Shown here: one piece after another, positions 31,400 through 43,624 of the stretch
Position numbering within the stretch: position 1 is the first letter of the stretch
Layout: every line of letters begins with the position of its first letter
Assembly (NCBI RefSeq): GCF_043641665.1
Contig: NC_092193.1
Location: forward strand, 14,827,501-14,891,500
DNA: 64,000 bases
DNA from: Enoplosus armatus
Lineage: Eukaryota > Chordata > Actinopteri > Centrarchiformes > Enoplosidae
Reading direction: 5' to 3'
Position numbers and translations under genes: made by a program
The notes under the pieces: generated by a model
Told to the model about the DNA's origin: nothing
The model's input: only the letters and a program-made list of their open reading frames with translations
The model's database searches: none

Positions 31400-34380
31400 G
31401 TATAATAAGCTTCACTTTCATGTCGGCTATCAATATGGTAAAGTGGGCTTCAGGTTTAGAAAATAGTGGAAATCATATCTCAGTTCTAGAGCAAAAGTCT
31501 TTGTTGTTCTTATGTTTGTAGAAATGTAACCCGCTGTTGTTTAATGCCTTTGAAGGATAATTATTAAAACAACACTTATTCTTGTCTCTGGTTCGCTGGT
31601 CACATAATGTTCTGAAGAAGATGAATATCCACTGTTTACATCCTCATCTCTGTTCCTGTCCATGACATATCACAAAACAGACAGCTTATCTATCTTACAG
31701 GGTCTCCGCTGTAAATCCATGACAAAATGTGTACAACAGACAAAGCGAAGAGGCAACAACAGTTCATCTCTGTCCATATTCACCAACACACATACAGAAC
31801 AAGTAGTGTACCATATTTTATTAGCTTGATGCCGACTTGGCCAAAGAATGAGAGCAACATTGAGGTCAGATGGGGATTTATTTTTGAACCGTTGATGTTC
31901 AAGCAGCCTCTGCTCGAGGTCAGTCCCACAAGATGCTCTTCACATACTGTATGTGCTGAAGTTTTACTGGGATACAGTACGGGGCGTAGCTAACAGAGGA
32001 CAGTGAGGTCATGTCCTTGATTTACAGTATGACATAAATAAGAGTTGACGTTTTACACTTACACGCATGCTGTTGTTTTTTTAAAGCTGATTCTGATATT
32101 TAAGACAGCCATGCTAGCAGCTCTGTGAGCACTGTACTTAGGCACAGTAGTGCTTTGAGCATGATAACATGCTGAGGGCAATGTCTTTAGTTTTGTAAGT
32201 AGTCATAAACCAAAGCCTTGGACACATTTACATTTTGAATCTGATGGTGGTGACAATGGTGCCGGATGAAAAGTCAGGGAATCGTCAAAGGTATTATATC
32301 ATAAGAGGGACAATCCATCCAATGATTTAGTTGTTGAGATATTTCACTCAAAACCACAATGGCCAACCTGCTGGTGGTGCTAGAGGAAAAGTCAGGTGGT
32401 GACCAAAGTCAGTATGTCAAAGTCATGAATGTCTGAACCAAATTTCTTGGCAATCCATCCAATATTTGTGGAGATATTTCACTCTGGACAAGTGGTGGAC
32501 TGACTGAACAACCAACATTGCTACCCCTAGAGCCAGGCCGCTATCATGCCTAAAGACTAAATAGATTTAAGTAAAATGAAAGGAATTTAGTATTCTCTAC
32601 CAGGGTTACATACCTGACACCAGACCATAATGTATGGAGATCAAAATTATCAGATAATATAATTCAGCAGTTAAATGAATAATTAAAATATCAAATTTGG
32701 TGATTTTGTTTGATACTCTGAAAATTCTACAGAGTTTGGTTGGTGGCTAGTCATGAATGTCATAGGTGGGTGGGATCTGTTGGGTAAATTAGGGCTTATG
32801 CCCTCAATATTTCTAACATTCAAGCTTGTTTGAACCTAAAATGTGGGTACACCATCCGCACTGAGAGTCAGAAATGAATTATTGATCAGACTGCTTTAAG
32901 CAGTATGTTGTGGTGGTGTGATAAAGAGTTATAGATGTAGGTAGAAATTCAATCAGAATATGAATCATGTGAGAGTTGAGCAGAGGGGCTGCTACCTGAG
33001 GGGGAATCAGGTTACAGGAGGGGGAAAAAAATCATGAATTCAGATATTCTTTGGCGCTTCGTTTTAGTTTTTCTTGTAAGATCACTGCTTGTATGAGGAG
33101 CTTTATTTCACTGCTGTTATATTTTATGCATTACAGCAATGCGGAGGGAATTCAAATCACTTTTTTCATGTGATGTCATGTCAGTATCTCCCTATCCTTT
33201 TGTTTTGCAAGTGTCGTGAAAAATAAAGACAAGCTCTTGAAAAAGAAATTAGACATCTTTAAGTGCCTTTGAAAGCTTCAACAGAATTTAAATGAGCGTC
33301 TCCACAGAGAGCTTCAGGGTCAGACTCTGACCATGACTGCATTTCCATCCATCTCAATATTGGTAACACAAGGGAAAAAAGGAAACTGTCAACAAATTGG
33401 TGTTGTTTTCATTTGAAGTTGTTCCTGAAACCAGACACAGAAACAGGGATGACAATAAATTGCCTTTAACTGTCTTGACTGGACTTTAAATCAGGATTTA
33501 ATGTCACTAACGGGTGAGGCATTGCAGTTTGCTCAGGAACAAGATGTCAGACTCTCTGCTGCAAGTGGCAGGTTTTACAAATTGTTCAATAAGTTACAGA
33601 CTTGTCCAGTCTGGCCTGTTGAGGCTGCTTGAGAAAATGACTCTGAATATCTCCTTTTTTCGCCTGCACCTCCGCACACACAGATGGCCATGGTGGTGCA
33701 TTGTGTGAATACCAACAGTGACCTATAAGAAATGCAAATCAAAAACACACACACACACACACACCTCTCTCTCTCCTCCCGGCTCTCTCACAGAGACTGA
33801 AAGCTGTTTGAAATCTAATTGATCATTCCTCTGATGTGCATCATTTTAGATGTGCGTTAACAAACCCTCGTAGGCTAAGGAAACCTTTTCTGAAAACACT
33901 ATCATATATAATTTACCTTCACATCATAAGCAGGAATATTAAAGGTGATATTTGGACATAACATCGGAGACTGTGATTAGCTGACTCCATCAAAGAGGAA
34001 AACAAACAATGAACAGATTATAGCGTACAAACACTGTGAACTAAGATGGTCTGCAACAGTTTTAAATAAAAGAAAGCAGAAACACATTTATACAATTCAG
34101 GAAACACTGACTCTTTTGCAGTGTGTCAGACTGCTAAATGATTTCTCCCACTATACACACAACACAAGGTTTGTTTACCCCTGAATCATCAGGAACTGCG
34201 CAGAAAAACAAACCTTGGAAAAACATCTGATTGTATCTTTTAATGGAAACAAAGCAGAGAACTGGCTTAACTTTGAAACCAGAAGTGGATCTTCATTCCA
34301 GCCCAGTGTCTGCTGTAACAATCATAAAAAGTAATACTGCATATTGAAGCTCAGGCAGGGCGCCATCGTGCGGCGGAGGA
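31400..34380. other. Intergenic interval between creb3l3 and the GPCR
   Basis: Apart from the repeat at 32110-32570 and a short (CA)n run at about 33746-33764 followed by a CT run, I see no gene, RNA or strong regulatory motif. Open frames here are short and unrecognised. Confidence 0.5.
32110..32570 (+). repeat. Diverged copy of the 'ttaggcacag / caatccatcc' repeat
   Basis: Contains 'tgtacttaggcacagtagtg', two 'caatccatccaat' modules each followed by 'gagatatttcact', and an end 'cctagagccaggccgctatc'. It is a fuller but more diverged relative of the copies at 26040-26656 and 23513-23810. Confidence 0.75.
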
Positions 34381-34393
34381 GAGCCTCAGCGAG

Positions 34394-34400
34394 TATAAAA
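34394..34400 (+). promoter_or_regulatory. TATA box of the rxfp3-like gene
   Basis: TATAAAA in a GC-rich context, 322 bases upstream of the ATG at 34722. It predicts a transcription start near 34425 and a 5' UTR of about 300 bases. A 'cagcgagtataaaagcc' context with no competing TATA nearby makes this the best candidate. Confidence 0.65.
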
Positions 34401-34721
34401 GCCTCCAGTTTCAAGACGCTGTCAGCAGCATCACAGAGAGAAGAGGCGGCTGCGTCACTACAGACTGACAGTAGGCTGACGCGGATTCATCAACTTTTAC
34501 GCTTCATATTTCCTGTGAGAACAATACAATGCAAGCGGAGACGCGTTCAAGTTCAGAAATCACTCGGATAAATCCTGCGACTCTGAGACTTTGAACAAGA
34601 CTAACTTTACAGGACGAAGATTATGTGGCTTTCTGCATGCACACCTGCGCACCCGCACTCTGGAAGTCACAGAGAGCAGAGCTTCTTTTAAAACTCGCCC
34701 TTTCTCCCCCTCTGCAGAAGC

Positions 34722-36335
34722 ATGCAGAGCAACAGCAGCGCCTCCGGACCCCTGGCCGCTCCGAGCGTGTGCGGAGGGGAAGAGGACGAACGCGAAATCT
34801 TTGAACTTGTCAGCCCCGCAGGAGCAGCCTCCAACGTCGCAGCTTTTAACCTGTCACTGAACTGCTGGCTGCACATCCTCTCCAAGGAGTCCTCGCTGGA
34901 CCTGCACGGGGACAGCGCGAACCTGGCAGTAGGTTTATTTAAAGGTTTTACCAAATCCTCAAATCCTCACAAATCCAGATGAACACAATGAGTGAATGTT
35001 TCTGTCAAGAGAGTATTTCTACCTGAATCACCTCAACACATGCTGAGAGGAAGTGCTTGGAAGGGTTTTTACTCATGCATGTTGTATTTTGAGTTCCCAT
35101 CTAGCAGCTCCAACATGAATACTGTTTATCAGAAAACACAAAATAAAAATGTCATTGTGTGTGTTCGACAGGTGCGAATTCTCATTGCCCTGGTCTACCT
35201 GGTGGTGTGTGTCCTGGGGCTTGTGGGTAACCTCCTGGCACTTTTCCTGCTCCACTCCCGCCGCCGGGGCCACCACCACTCCTCCATCGACTGCTTCGTG
35301 ATGAGCCTGGCGCTGACAGACCTCCAGTTCGTCCTCACCTTGCCCTTCTGGGCCGTGGACACGGTGCTGGACTTCCGCTGGCCCTTTGGCCGGGTCATGT
35401 GCAAGATCGTGAGCTCGGTCACCACCCTGAACATGTACGCCAGCGTCTTCTTCCTCACCGCCATGAGCGTGACCCGCTACCGCTCCCTGGTCACATCTCT
35501 GAAGATGGACAGCCCTGGGATCGGCATTGCTCGAGCCAAATGGGCCAGTTTGGCCATTTGGGTAGTGTCACTGGTGGCTACGCTGCCTCATGCTTTCTAC
35601 TCCACCACAGTCCAGGTTGGTTGAATTGAGACTGAACTACCACCCCATGATTTGATTTGGTTCCAGTTCATGCGTTCTGTTTTGGGTTAGTAGCCTCTTA
35701 TGCAGTTGTTGTTGTGTTTACAGGTGTCCACAGATGACGAGCTGTGCTTAGTACGGTTCTCTGACTCGGATTCAAGCCACTGGGATCCTCAAGTCCTGCT
35801 TGGACTCTACCAAACACAGAAAGTCCTCTTGGGATTTGTAGTTCCCTTGATTGTCATCTCTGTGTGCTACCTCCTCCTCCTGAGGTTCATCCTGAGCAGG
35901 CGCATCGTGGGCAGCATGGTCAGCGGGAGTGTGACAGAGAGGTCGGAGTGTGAGAGAAGACGCCACCGCCGCCGCTCCAAAGTCACCCGCTCTGTCACCA
36001 TCGTAGTTCTGTCCTTTTTCATCTGCTGGCTGCCCAACCAGGCACTCACCCTGTGGGGGGTGCTAATCAAATTTGACTTGGTGCCCTTCAGTAAAGCCTT
36101 CTACAACGCCCAGGCCTATGCCTTCCCCCTGACTGTGTGTTTAGCTCACGCAAACAGCTGCCTCAACCCAGTGCTCTACTGCCTGATCCGGAAAGAGTAC
36201 AGAGCTGGACTGAAGGAGCTTCTGCTGAGAGTGTCGCACTCAGTCCAAAATGTTCTCACCCTGGCTATGAGAGGGAGGAGAGTGGAGGAAGCACCACCCA
36301 GCCTGGTTATGATACACAAAGACATCCATATGTGA
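34722..36335 (+). CDS. rxfp3: Relaxin-3/INSL5 receptor-like class A GPCR, complete
   Basis: Seven-transmembrane receptor of the RXFP3/RXFP4 family, which binds relaxin-3 or INSL5 and couples to Gi/o. Exons 34722-34928, 35172-35615 and 35724-36335 give 420 aa. N-terminus has NSS and NLS glycosylation sequons. TM1 from residue ~72 with GLVGN; TM2 SLALTDLQFVLTLPFW; TM3 starting after MCKIV and ending SVTRY in place of DRY, as in RXFP3; ECL2 with ELCLVRF; TM5 GFVVPLIVISVCY; basic loop RRRHRRRSKVTRSVTIVVLS; TM6 FFICWLPNQAL; TM7 AHANSCLNPVLYCLI. The conserved disulfide cysteines (MCK and ELC) are present. Teleosts carry several rxfp3-type paralogues; I cannot say which one this is, so the symbol denotes the family. 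Human RXFP3 coding sequence is intronless, whereas this gene has two coding introns. Confidence 0.88.
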
Positions 36336-36346
36336 TTTACTCTGTG

Positions 36347-36970
36347 AAAGGAAGAGTTTGACATTTTGGGAAATACAGTTATTTGCTTTCTTGCTGAGAG
36401 CTAGACGAGAAGATTGATACCACCCTCGTGTTTGGACGGTAAATATGAAGCTACAGCCAGCAGGTTAGCTTAGCTTAGCAAAACAACTGGAAACCGGTGG
36501 AAACGGCTAGCCTGGCTCTGTCCAGAGGTAACAAAATCTGCCTACCAGCACCTCCACAGCTCTTTAATTAATTAACACGTTTTATCTCATTTGTTTAATC
36601 TGTACAAAAAAGTGAAAAAATGACAAATCACTGTTTTACGAGGGGTTATGTGCGGGACTATTTCTTGTCTCTGAGTAGTAACTTCCTGGAGTCTCCACTG
36701 GTTGCCTGGCAATAGGTTGGTTTTTGTGTGGATTAAACAAACAAGATACATCCTGTTCATTAGTGAACTTTAGAGGTGCTGGTAGATTTTGATACCCGTG
36801 GACAGAGCCAGGGAAGTTGTTTCCTCGTTTCCAGTCTTTGTGCTAAGCTATGCTAGCCGGCTGCTGGCTCTAGCTTCATATTTAGCTTATAAAAATGAGA
36901 GTGGTATCTCCTTGACTCTTGGCAAGAAAACGAAGAAGCATATTTCCCAAAAATGTCAAACTTTTCCTTT
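36347..36970. mobile_element. Fold-back/MITE-like element abutting the GPCR stop codon
   Basis: Imperfect terminal inverted repeats: AAAGGAAGAGTTTGACATTT at 36347-36366 and its near-reverse-complement ending in CCTTT at about 36970, with further inverted matches inside (gggaaata/tatttccc; 'cagccagcaggttagc' against 'gccggctgctggct'; 'ttagcttagc' against 'gctaagctatgc'). The open frame inside it (36789-37313) is a by-product. A TTAA-type target, which would suggest a piggyBac relative, is hinted only at the right end (CCTTTAA). A 3' fragment of the same family is at about 2765-2905. Confidence 0.8.
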
Positions 36971-36974
36971 AATA

Positions 36975-38780
36975 CTGAAGGAAATGCCTCTTTATGAGTC
37001 AACTTTGTGTGCCATATTTTCTTTGGTGCCATTTTTTAACCACGTTCCTGTGACACTGTCATCCCTCCAAATCTATTTCTGCCCTCAAACTGGACACACA
37101 CACACTTTAGCTCACTCGCCTATTACAGACAAACCTGAACAGCAATGTTTTAGCTTCATTATGCACTTTTGTGGAAAACTCCACACCAGATATGCCACTG
37201 TGGAAATAATCTGCACTGTAGAAAATGATCAAACCCTCGAATTAGCCGATGAGTTTCACTGTGGGCTGATTTTTTCTTTTCTCCAATCAAGCAAAATACA
37301 GCGTGGTGTTTGAGCAGCTCAACCTGTAAAGTGATTTCTGTACTTTGCAAACACCCACACAGGCAATCATGTGGACTGTAAGATCGTTACATTTTCATTA
37401 GGATTGACGTGTTTAATATTTATTTGTGTTATCGTTGATAACCCAGTCAGGACACTACTCTTCATAAGTAAAACGTAACGCCAGAATATTTGTCATTCAG
37501 TGTAGGGAGTGTCTGATGCTAGCATGAAACTGTCGGCCATTTTCATGTCTCTCAATGTCTGCCTTGCTGTTTTGTGAGTACAATAATGTAATGTGACATT
37601 AAATTAAAAAAAAATGAGGGGACAAAAGACTTTAGTGACGTCTCAGGAAAGTTAATCTAGTCTGCGGTCATAAACAGCCACAAAAAACACAAAGACGAGG
37701 AAAATGAGTCAATCGCACAAAAGCTGCTCCACGTTTTTGCCCTTTAGCAACCTTTAAAGTCTGAACACAGATAACCATCTTCAGCTGCCCACAGATAGGG
37801 GCAGACATGCAAATACCACAAACACACATACACACACTCCACACAGTCCCTCCATTGTGTGCCACTCAGGTAGTAATTACTTGTCCAATCAGAATGACAG
37901 GTTTATTCAGCATGTTTCTGTGTGGGAGGCAATAAAAAGCCAGTGGGTCACCAAGGGAACCTGCATCTTCCAGCTGTGAATGGAAAACAATCAAAAGTGT
38001 GATTTCAGAACGAGCTTTTGTCTGAAAATTGCCCGTCACTTTGCTGTTCACTGTGTTATCAAAAGAAAGTTCTGCTGCTGACAGCTCTTGTATTCTCTGA
38101 TTTAATCTTTATTTTCTCACTTCATATTTTCAACTGTTTTCTCATCAAGCTCTGAACATTGGAGAGAGCAGCTACAGTGCATCCTCTCTCACCCAGACGG
38201 CCCTTTTCTAGTTCAGAGCCGGTTCACAGAAAAACAAGCAACACCTGACAGGTACAAGCGCTGCAATTGTGTGCCCTGCTATTCATCTTTTAATTTCACA
38301 GAGTTCCACGGATGAAAACCATCCAACATATAGTGTCATCCCTATACCATATATGGCCAGTATGGATCATGGCTTTAAAGCAATTACAGGCTCAAGATGT
38401 TTATTTTCCATGAGGAGATGAGCGTGACATACATAAAGGCACAGAAATGAATCAAAATCAATCACACTTCAGTGTCAATCATGCAGTAAAGACATGATAC
38501 ATCTCAGCAGGCAAAGTTGTTTGGTTGTGTGTGTGTGGTTATGTGCAAGGATTTACAACCTGTGCAGTACTCAAGTGGGAATTAAAAACCTTTCAAAAGC
38601 AAGCAGCAAGCCAATTTGTACAGAGTTCACGTTCTGATCACAAACTGGAATACAGTCAGAAAGCCGGGTTCATCTGAGAAAGAGCTGTCAGTTTTGTAAA
38701 GAAACACTCCTGCGTCGGTGTGCACAGACAGCGAAGAGAGAGAGAGAGAAGGAGGACGGAGAGTGACACAGATTCTCTAA
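36975..38780. other. Intergenic interval without recognisable gene
   Basis: No gene or RNA recognised. An AATAAA at about 37929 could serve the GPCR transcript if its 3' UTR spans the fold-back element, but it is distant. Confidence 0.4.
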
Positions 38781-38789
38781 CCTTTAGTC

Positions 38790-39610
38790 GGAGCTTTCAA
38801 CCACATATCACAGTCTTCAGAATGAAGACCATACCATGAGTTGCAGTTGACAGCTCCCATACAGAGCTCAATGGCTTCTCACGGTCTCCATTGTGAAGAG
38901 CTTTCAACCGTTTCTCACGGTCTTCTTCGTGTTTTTGTTGAGGCTCAAGTGCATCTCACTGTCACCAAGAAGTGACCGTAGGAATTTTGACGGGAGAAAA
39001 GGAGAAAGTCAGGTGATGTTATCCGGTGACGTGTCATGGATGAAGTCCATGTGGGGTGTGTGGCTCTGTTATCAAAACTTTGGGCTTCAATAAGGGAGAC
39101 CATAGTTCGTTTCCCGCTTCCTACTGTCAACTTTATTTTTAAGCACGACCACGATCAGTTTCCAAACCTTAATCACCATGATTATCGTAACCCTGACGAT
39201 GAAGCTTCCCTAAACTGAACCACGATGTTTCCCACAACCCAACCAAGTCATTTTTGTGCCTAAGCCTAACCAAACCTTTACCAAGTGGTGGTCACATCAT
39301 AAAAGGGATTTACTTTTCAACAGTGATCCGTGACGATGTCGTCCTGCCGATAGCGGCGTCAGATCATTGTTGGAGATTCAACCTGAACTCAAGATCCACT
39401 TACTTCTGGAATTTTCAAATGCATCTCCCAGCCTTCATGAAGACTCTGAACTACAGTTGAAAGCTCCAGTCGAAAGCTCAATGCCATGTCATGGTCTTCA
39501 TCATAAAGAGTTTTTCAACCACATCATCACGAAGACTATAAGATGCTGTTGAAAGCTCAACCCTTCATCTTCAGTCTTCAGCAAGAAGAGTTTTCATTGT
39601 TGAAAGCAAG
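38790..39610 (+). repeat. Minisatellite-like 'ttcaacc...cacggtctt' array split by another repeat
   Basis: Units built from 'gagctttcaacc', 'tctcacggtcttc', 'gttgaaagctcaa' and 'agtcttcag.a.gaag' words occur at 38790-38960 and again at about 39425-39605. Between them lies a different repeat (about 38985-39400) with 'aaccttaatcaccatgatta', 'ctgaaccacgatgtttccc' and 'aagcctaaccaaacctttac' wording, a family often seen in fish intergenic DNA. Confidence 0.65.
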
Positions 39611-40589
39611 TAAGTGGACCTAGAGTTCAGATTGTCAAAGTACCCCTCCAAAGGTCAAAAATGAACTTTTACACTCTGAAATAATATAATCCACTGAAAT
39701 AAAAACTCTGTAGCATCATCTGATCACACTGTAACTGTAGCTGCTAGACCTTATCTTAATCCTGTAACCACATCAGGGTTAGATTTTCTGACTGATCTAA
39801 AATGAATGTTTTGAGAATTTATGCACAAGCAGGAAGAACAAAAACAAGCCTCTCTCAATAGAATAGTCTCCATCAAGAACTGCAGTAATTAATATGAATG
39901 CAGTTGTTAGTGATGTCAGAGCGTGTGACACACGACTCGGTACTCATATTACAATTAAAGTGCAAGCGTCCTCAAAGAGAAATGATTGACATTGTCTTTA
40001 AAATTATTTCCATATGAGGATGAAAAGGTTCGCCCGACCTTAACTGACTGCTGCCCATGGTAACACATGATCAATCAGGGAAAAGCGCAAGCTTGCCACA
40101 AAATCTGCTCCACTTAACAATAACAGCTCAATTTAGAGAAAATCTGAACATTTTGCTTCTCATCTATGAATAAATTACAGGATTTGAGTTTTGAGCAAAA
40201 GGGCTCAAGGTCACCCCAAATTATCTCTTCTGGCTCATTCTAACTTTCTGAACTTTTTTGTTCAGTTTGACGTGAGAGCAAAATATAATTCTATGAATCT
40301 GCCGCTGCCGCCTCCATCTGAAGGAGACTCGTCTAATTTCTTGTGAGTTTTGACTCTGGGCTTTGGTTTTCTGGTTTATTGGACTCATCAGAGAGGACAA
40401 TGAGAAATTGAGACATTTATTTTAAGTATAAACTATTCAAAATGAAGTGTTTTCATTTCTCAGTCTCTTCCTCCTTCTGCTCTCCATTTTTATCACGTTT
40501 GCAGCGCCGCACCTTCGACGGTGATTACTTCAGCCGTCTTCCTCAGAGACTTGCTCGAGCTCGCTTCTGCTGAATGGGTAGAGTGAATA

Positions 40590-41170
40590 TTCAAGAATGA
40601 GATTCAAGGACTCCACTCTCTGGTTCCTGACTCACTCAATGACGTGCTTTGGTGCGACAGCAGCGTTGGAGCATGAACCCATCTCAGTCTAGAAGGCCTT
40701 TGACACTCTCTAGCAGGTTAGTGGGTCTGACCTCATGACCTCTGTTCATTGTTCTTCTCGCTCTTGTTAAAGAAGTCCCAGTAACTGCCAGTGAAAGTCT
40801 CTCTAATGCCGCATGAAGCTGCCACCCCGGTGCTTCACAGCAGGGTTCATGTTAAATGTTAATGAGTTGCGCCTGCTTTCCTCCAGACGCAACACTTTGA
40901 ATTACAACTGAGGGGTTTGATTCTGGCTTCATCAGACCAGAAAATCTTTGATGCACAGTCTTCTACTCTCCGTGCGCCAACTGTCTCTGACTGTCTGTCC
41001 TTATGGCCATTCTGCCATGTAGCACAGACTTAAGAAGAGCTGCAGTGACTGTTCTCCTTCCAGAGAGATCTGCCTTCACAGCCAACAGGGCTCTGATGTA
41101 GAGTCTCTGAACAAGGTCCTTCTCGCTGGGTTTAGGAGGATGAGCAGCTGGAGGAAGAGTCTGTCTGGTG
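40590..41170 (-). pseudogene. Decayed Tc1-like transposase relic
   Basis: On the minus strand, fragments in different frames resemble a Tc1 transposase in the right order: a hydrophilic N-terminal piece with SGRRTVTAALLK (about 41060), then IFWSDEA-like (about 40950), then VKHRGGSFM (about 40840). Frames are broken and no terminal repeats were recognised. It is older than, and different from, the Tc1 element to its right. Confidence 0.55.
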
Positions 41171-41701
41171 CTATATATAAAGTTTACAGTTTCTAATGAT
41201 GGAGCCTGTGAACACTATCACATTGGAAGTCGTTTGATGCTGTTCTTCAGTTCTGTGGCTCCTCGCTACTCTGTCTCTGAATGTTACACAGTTCCTGAGA
41301 GTATATGGTTCTACACTAGACAGTATGCTTTCTTACCTATTTCCTATCATTTGAACTGATCAGGTGGACATACATCAAGTTATAAAAAATGTACTCAGTG
41401 TCCTCTTTACTGTTGCCTTGCTGTCAGCTGACAAAGATCAAATCTTTTATCACAGTATATGTAATTCTATATGGCGGTGCAGATGTCTACGACAATATAG
41501 TGAATTTTCTCGAAAACTAAACAGAGAAATTGTTGATAGATGATATAACCAGAAAGAAATGTCTGTTCTTAGCAACTCCAGAAAAGTTATACTTCACAAA
41601 TCAAGGCACTTTATCACAATCATAAAAATCAAACATTGCCACAAAGCAAACAAAGGTTATTGATTTACAGCATTGCCCACAATGGCTCAAGACAGAAGTT
41701 C

Positions 41702-41715
41702 ACCCCCCCCCCCCG
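41702..41715. repeat. Poly-C run
   Basis: A homopolymeric C/G tract of about 13 bases, upstream of the Tc1 insertion. Confidence 0.9.
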
Positions 41716-41988
41716 CAAGGGATATATTTAAACAATAAGGGTTAGGTTTTTTTTCACATTTTCGATGTTTTTTTCTGGGGAAACACTGGATACTTTCAAC
41801 TCTTCAGGACTGCAAAAATCCTTTAAATCAAATTATCTCAGAAAGAAAAATCCCTCTGTGGTTGTGGTTTTAAAGAGCTTCATTTATACTTTCATTCATT
41901 TTAAGGGGTCACAAGCCAAAAAAGGTTGGGAATCACTGGCCTAAGAAATGCGATGGTGTATATATCTATATATATATATAGATATATA

Positions 41989-43622
41989 CAGTGCATCCGG
42001 AAAGTATTCACGGCGCTTCACTTTTTCCACATTTTGTTATGTTACACCCTTATTCCAAAATGGATTAAATTAATTTTTTTCCTCAAAATTCTACACACAA
42101 CACCCCATAATGACAATGTGAAAAAAGTTTTTTTGAAATTTTTGCAAATTTATTAAAAATAAAAAACTAAGAAATCACATGTACATAAGTATTCACAGCC
42201 TTTGCCATGAAGCTCAAAATTGAGCTCAGGTGCATCCTGTTTCCACTGATCATCCTTGAGATGTTTCTGCAGCTTAATTGGAGTCCACCTGTGGTAAATT
42301 CAGTTGATTGGACATGATTTGGAAAGGCACACACCTGTCTATATAAGGTCCCACAGTTGACAGTGCATGTCAGAGCACAAACCAAGCATGAAGTCAAAGG
42401 AATTTGTAGACCTCCGAGACAGGATTGTCTCGAGGCACAAATCTGGGGAAGGTTACAGAAAAATTTCTGCTGCTTTGAAGGTCCCAATGAGCACAGTGGC
42501 CTCCATCATCTGTAAGTGGAAGAAGTTCGGAACCACCAGGACTCTTCCTAGAGCTGGCCGGCCATCTAAACTGAGTAATCGGGGGAGAAGGGCCTTAGTC
42601 AGGGAGGTGACCAAGAACCCGATGGTCAGTCTGTCAGAGCTCCAGAGTTCCTCTGTGGAGAGAGGAGAACCTTCCAGAAGGACAACCATCTCTGCAGCAA
42701 TCCACCAATCAGGCCTGTATGGTAGAGTGGCCAGACGGAAGCCACTCCTTAGTAAAAGGCACATAGCAGCCCGCCTGGAGTTTGCCAAAAGGCACCTGAA
42801 GGACTCTCAGACCATGAGAAACAAAATTCTCTGGTCTGATGAGACAAAGATTGAACTCTTTGGTGTGAATGCCAGGCGTCACGTTTAGAGGAAACCAGGC
42901 ACCGCTCATCACCAGGCCAATACCATCCCTACAGTGAAGCATGGTGGTGGCAGCATCATGCTGTGGGGATGTTTTTCAGCGGCAGGAACTGGGAGACTAG
43001 TCAGGATAGAGGGAAAGATGAATGCAGCAAAGTACAGAGACATCCTGGATGAAAACCTGCTCCAGAGCGCTCTTGACCTCAGACTGGGGCGACGGTCTAT
43101 CTTTCAGCAGGACAACGACCCTAAGCACACAGCCAAGATATCAAAGGAGTGGCTTCAGGACAACTCTGTGAATGTCCTTGAGTGGCCCAGCCAGAGCCCA
43201 GACTTGAATCCGATTGAACATCTCTGGAGAGATCTGAAAATGGCTGTGCACCGACGCTTCCCATCCAACCTGATGGAGCTTGAGAGGTGCTGCAAAGAGG
43301 AATGGGTGAAACTGCCCAAAGATAGGTGTGCCAAGCTTGTGGCATCATATTCAAAAAGACTTGAGGCTGTAATTGCTGCCAAAGGTGCATCAACAAAGTA
43401 TTGAGCAAAGGCTGTGAATACTTATGTACATGTGATTTCTCAGGTTTTTTATTTTTAATAAATTTGCAAAAATCTCAAATAAACTTTTTTCACGTTGTCA
43501 TTATGGGGTGTTGTGTGTAGAATTTTGAGGAAAAAAATGAATTTAATCCATTTTGGTATAAGGCTGCAACATAACAAAATGTGGACAAAGTGAAGCGCTG
43601 TGAATACTTTCCGGATGCACTG
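41989..43622 (+). mobile_element. Nearly intact Tc1-like DNA transposon
   Basis: 1634-bp element with long terminal inverted repeats of about 220 bp (41989-42208 and 43403-43622). Outer ends are CAGTGCATCCGGAAAGTATT and its reverse complement. A second, inner copy of the 'aagtattcacagc' motif lies in each arm ('acataagtattcacagcctt'), giving the two-direct-repeat arrangement known from fish Tc1 elements such as Sleeping Beauty relatives. It is flanked by TA on both sides (41987-41988 and 43623-43624), the Tc1/mariner target duplication. The arms are very similar, so the insertion is young. It went into a TA-rich palindromic stretch ('tatatatagatatata'). Confidence 0.95.
42367..43404 (+). pseudogene. 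Tc1-like transposase with a single premature TAG
   Basis: One continuous frame of 346 codons (ATG at 42367, or ATG at 42388) interrupted only by TAG at 42886-42888, after NARRHV, where related transposases have Trp. Domains: paired-like helix-turn-helix N-terminus (RKISAALKVPMSTVASIICK, then RTLPRAGRPSKL), catalytic DD34E triad in [22 protein letters not shown] and [11 protein letters not shown], and the glycine-rich [14 protein letters not shown]. The length is normal for the family. As written it cannot make full-length transposase unless the stop is read through or is a sequencing error or allele; the ends could still be mobilised by another copy. Confidence 0.92.
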
Positions 43623-43624
43623 TA

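Noticed and set aside
36789..37313. 174-codon plus-strand frame after the GPCR gene
   Set aside because: It runs from inside the fold-back element into flanking DNA and has no recognised domain.
40590..41170. Possibility that the Tc1 relic is a host gene
   Set aside because: Frames are broken at several places and the order of motifs is that of a transposase, so it is a decayed element.
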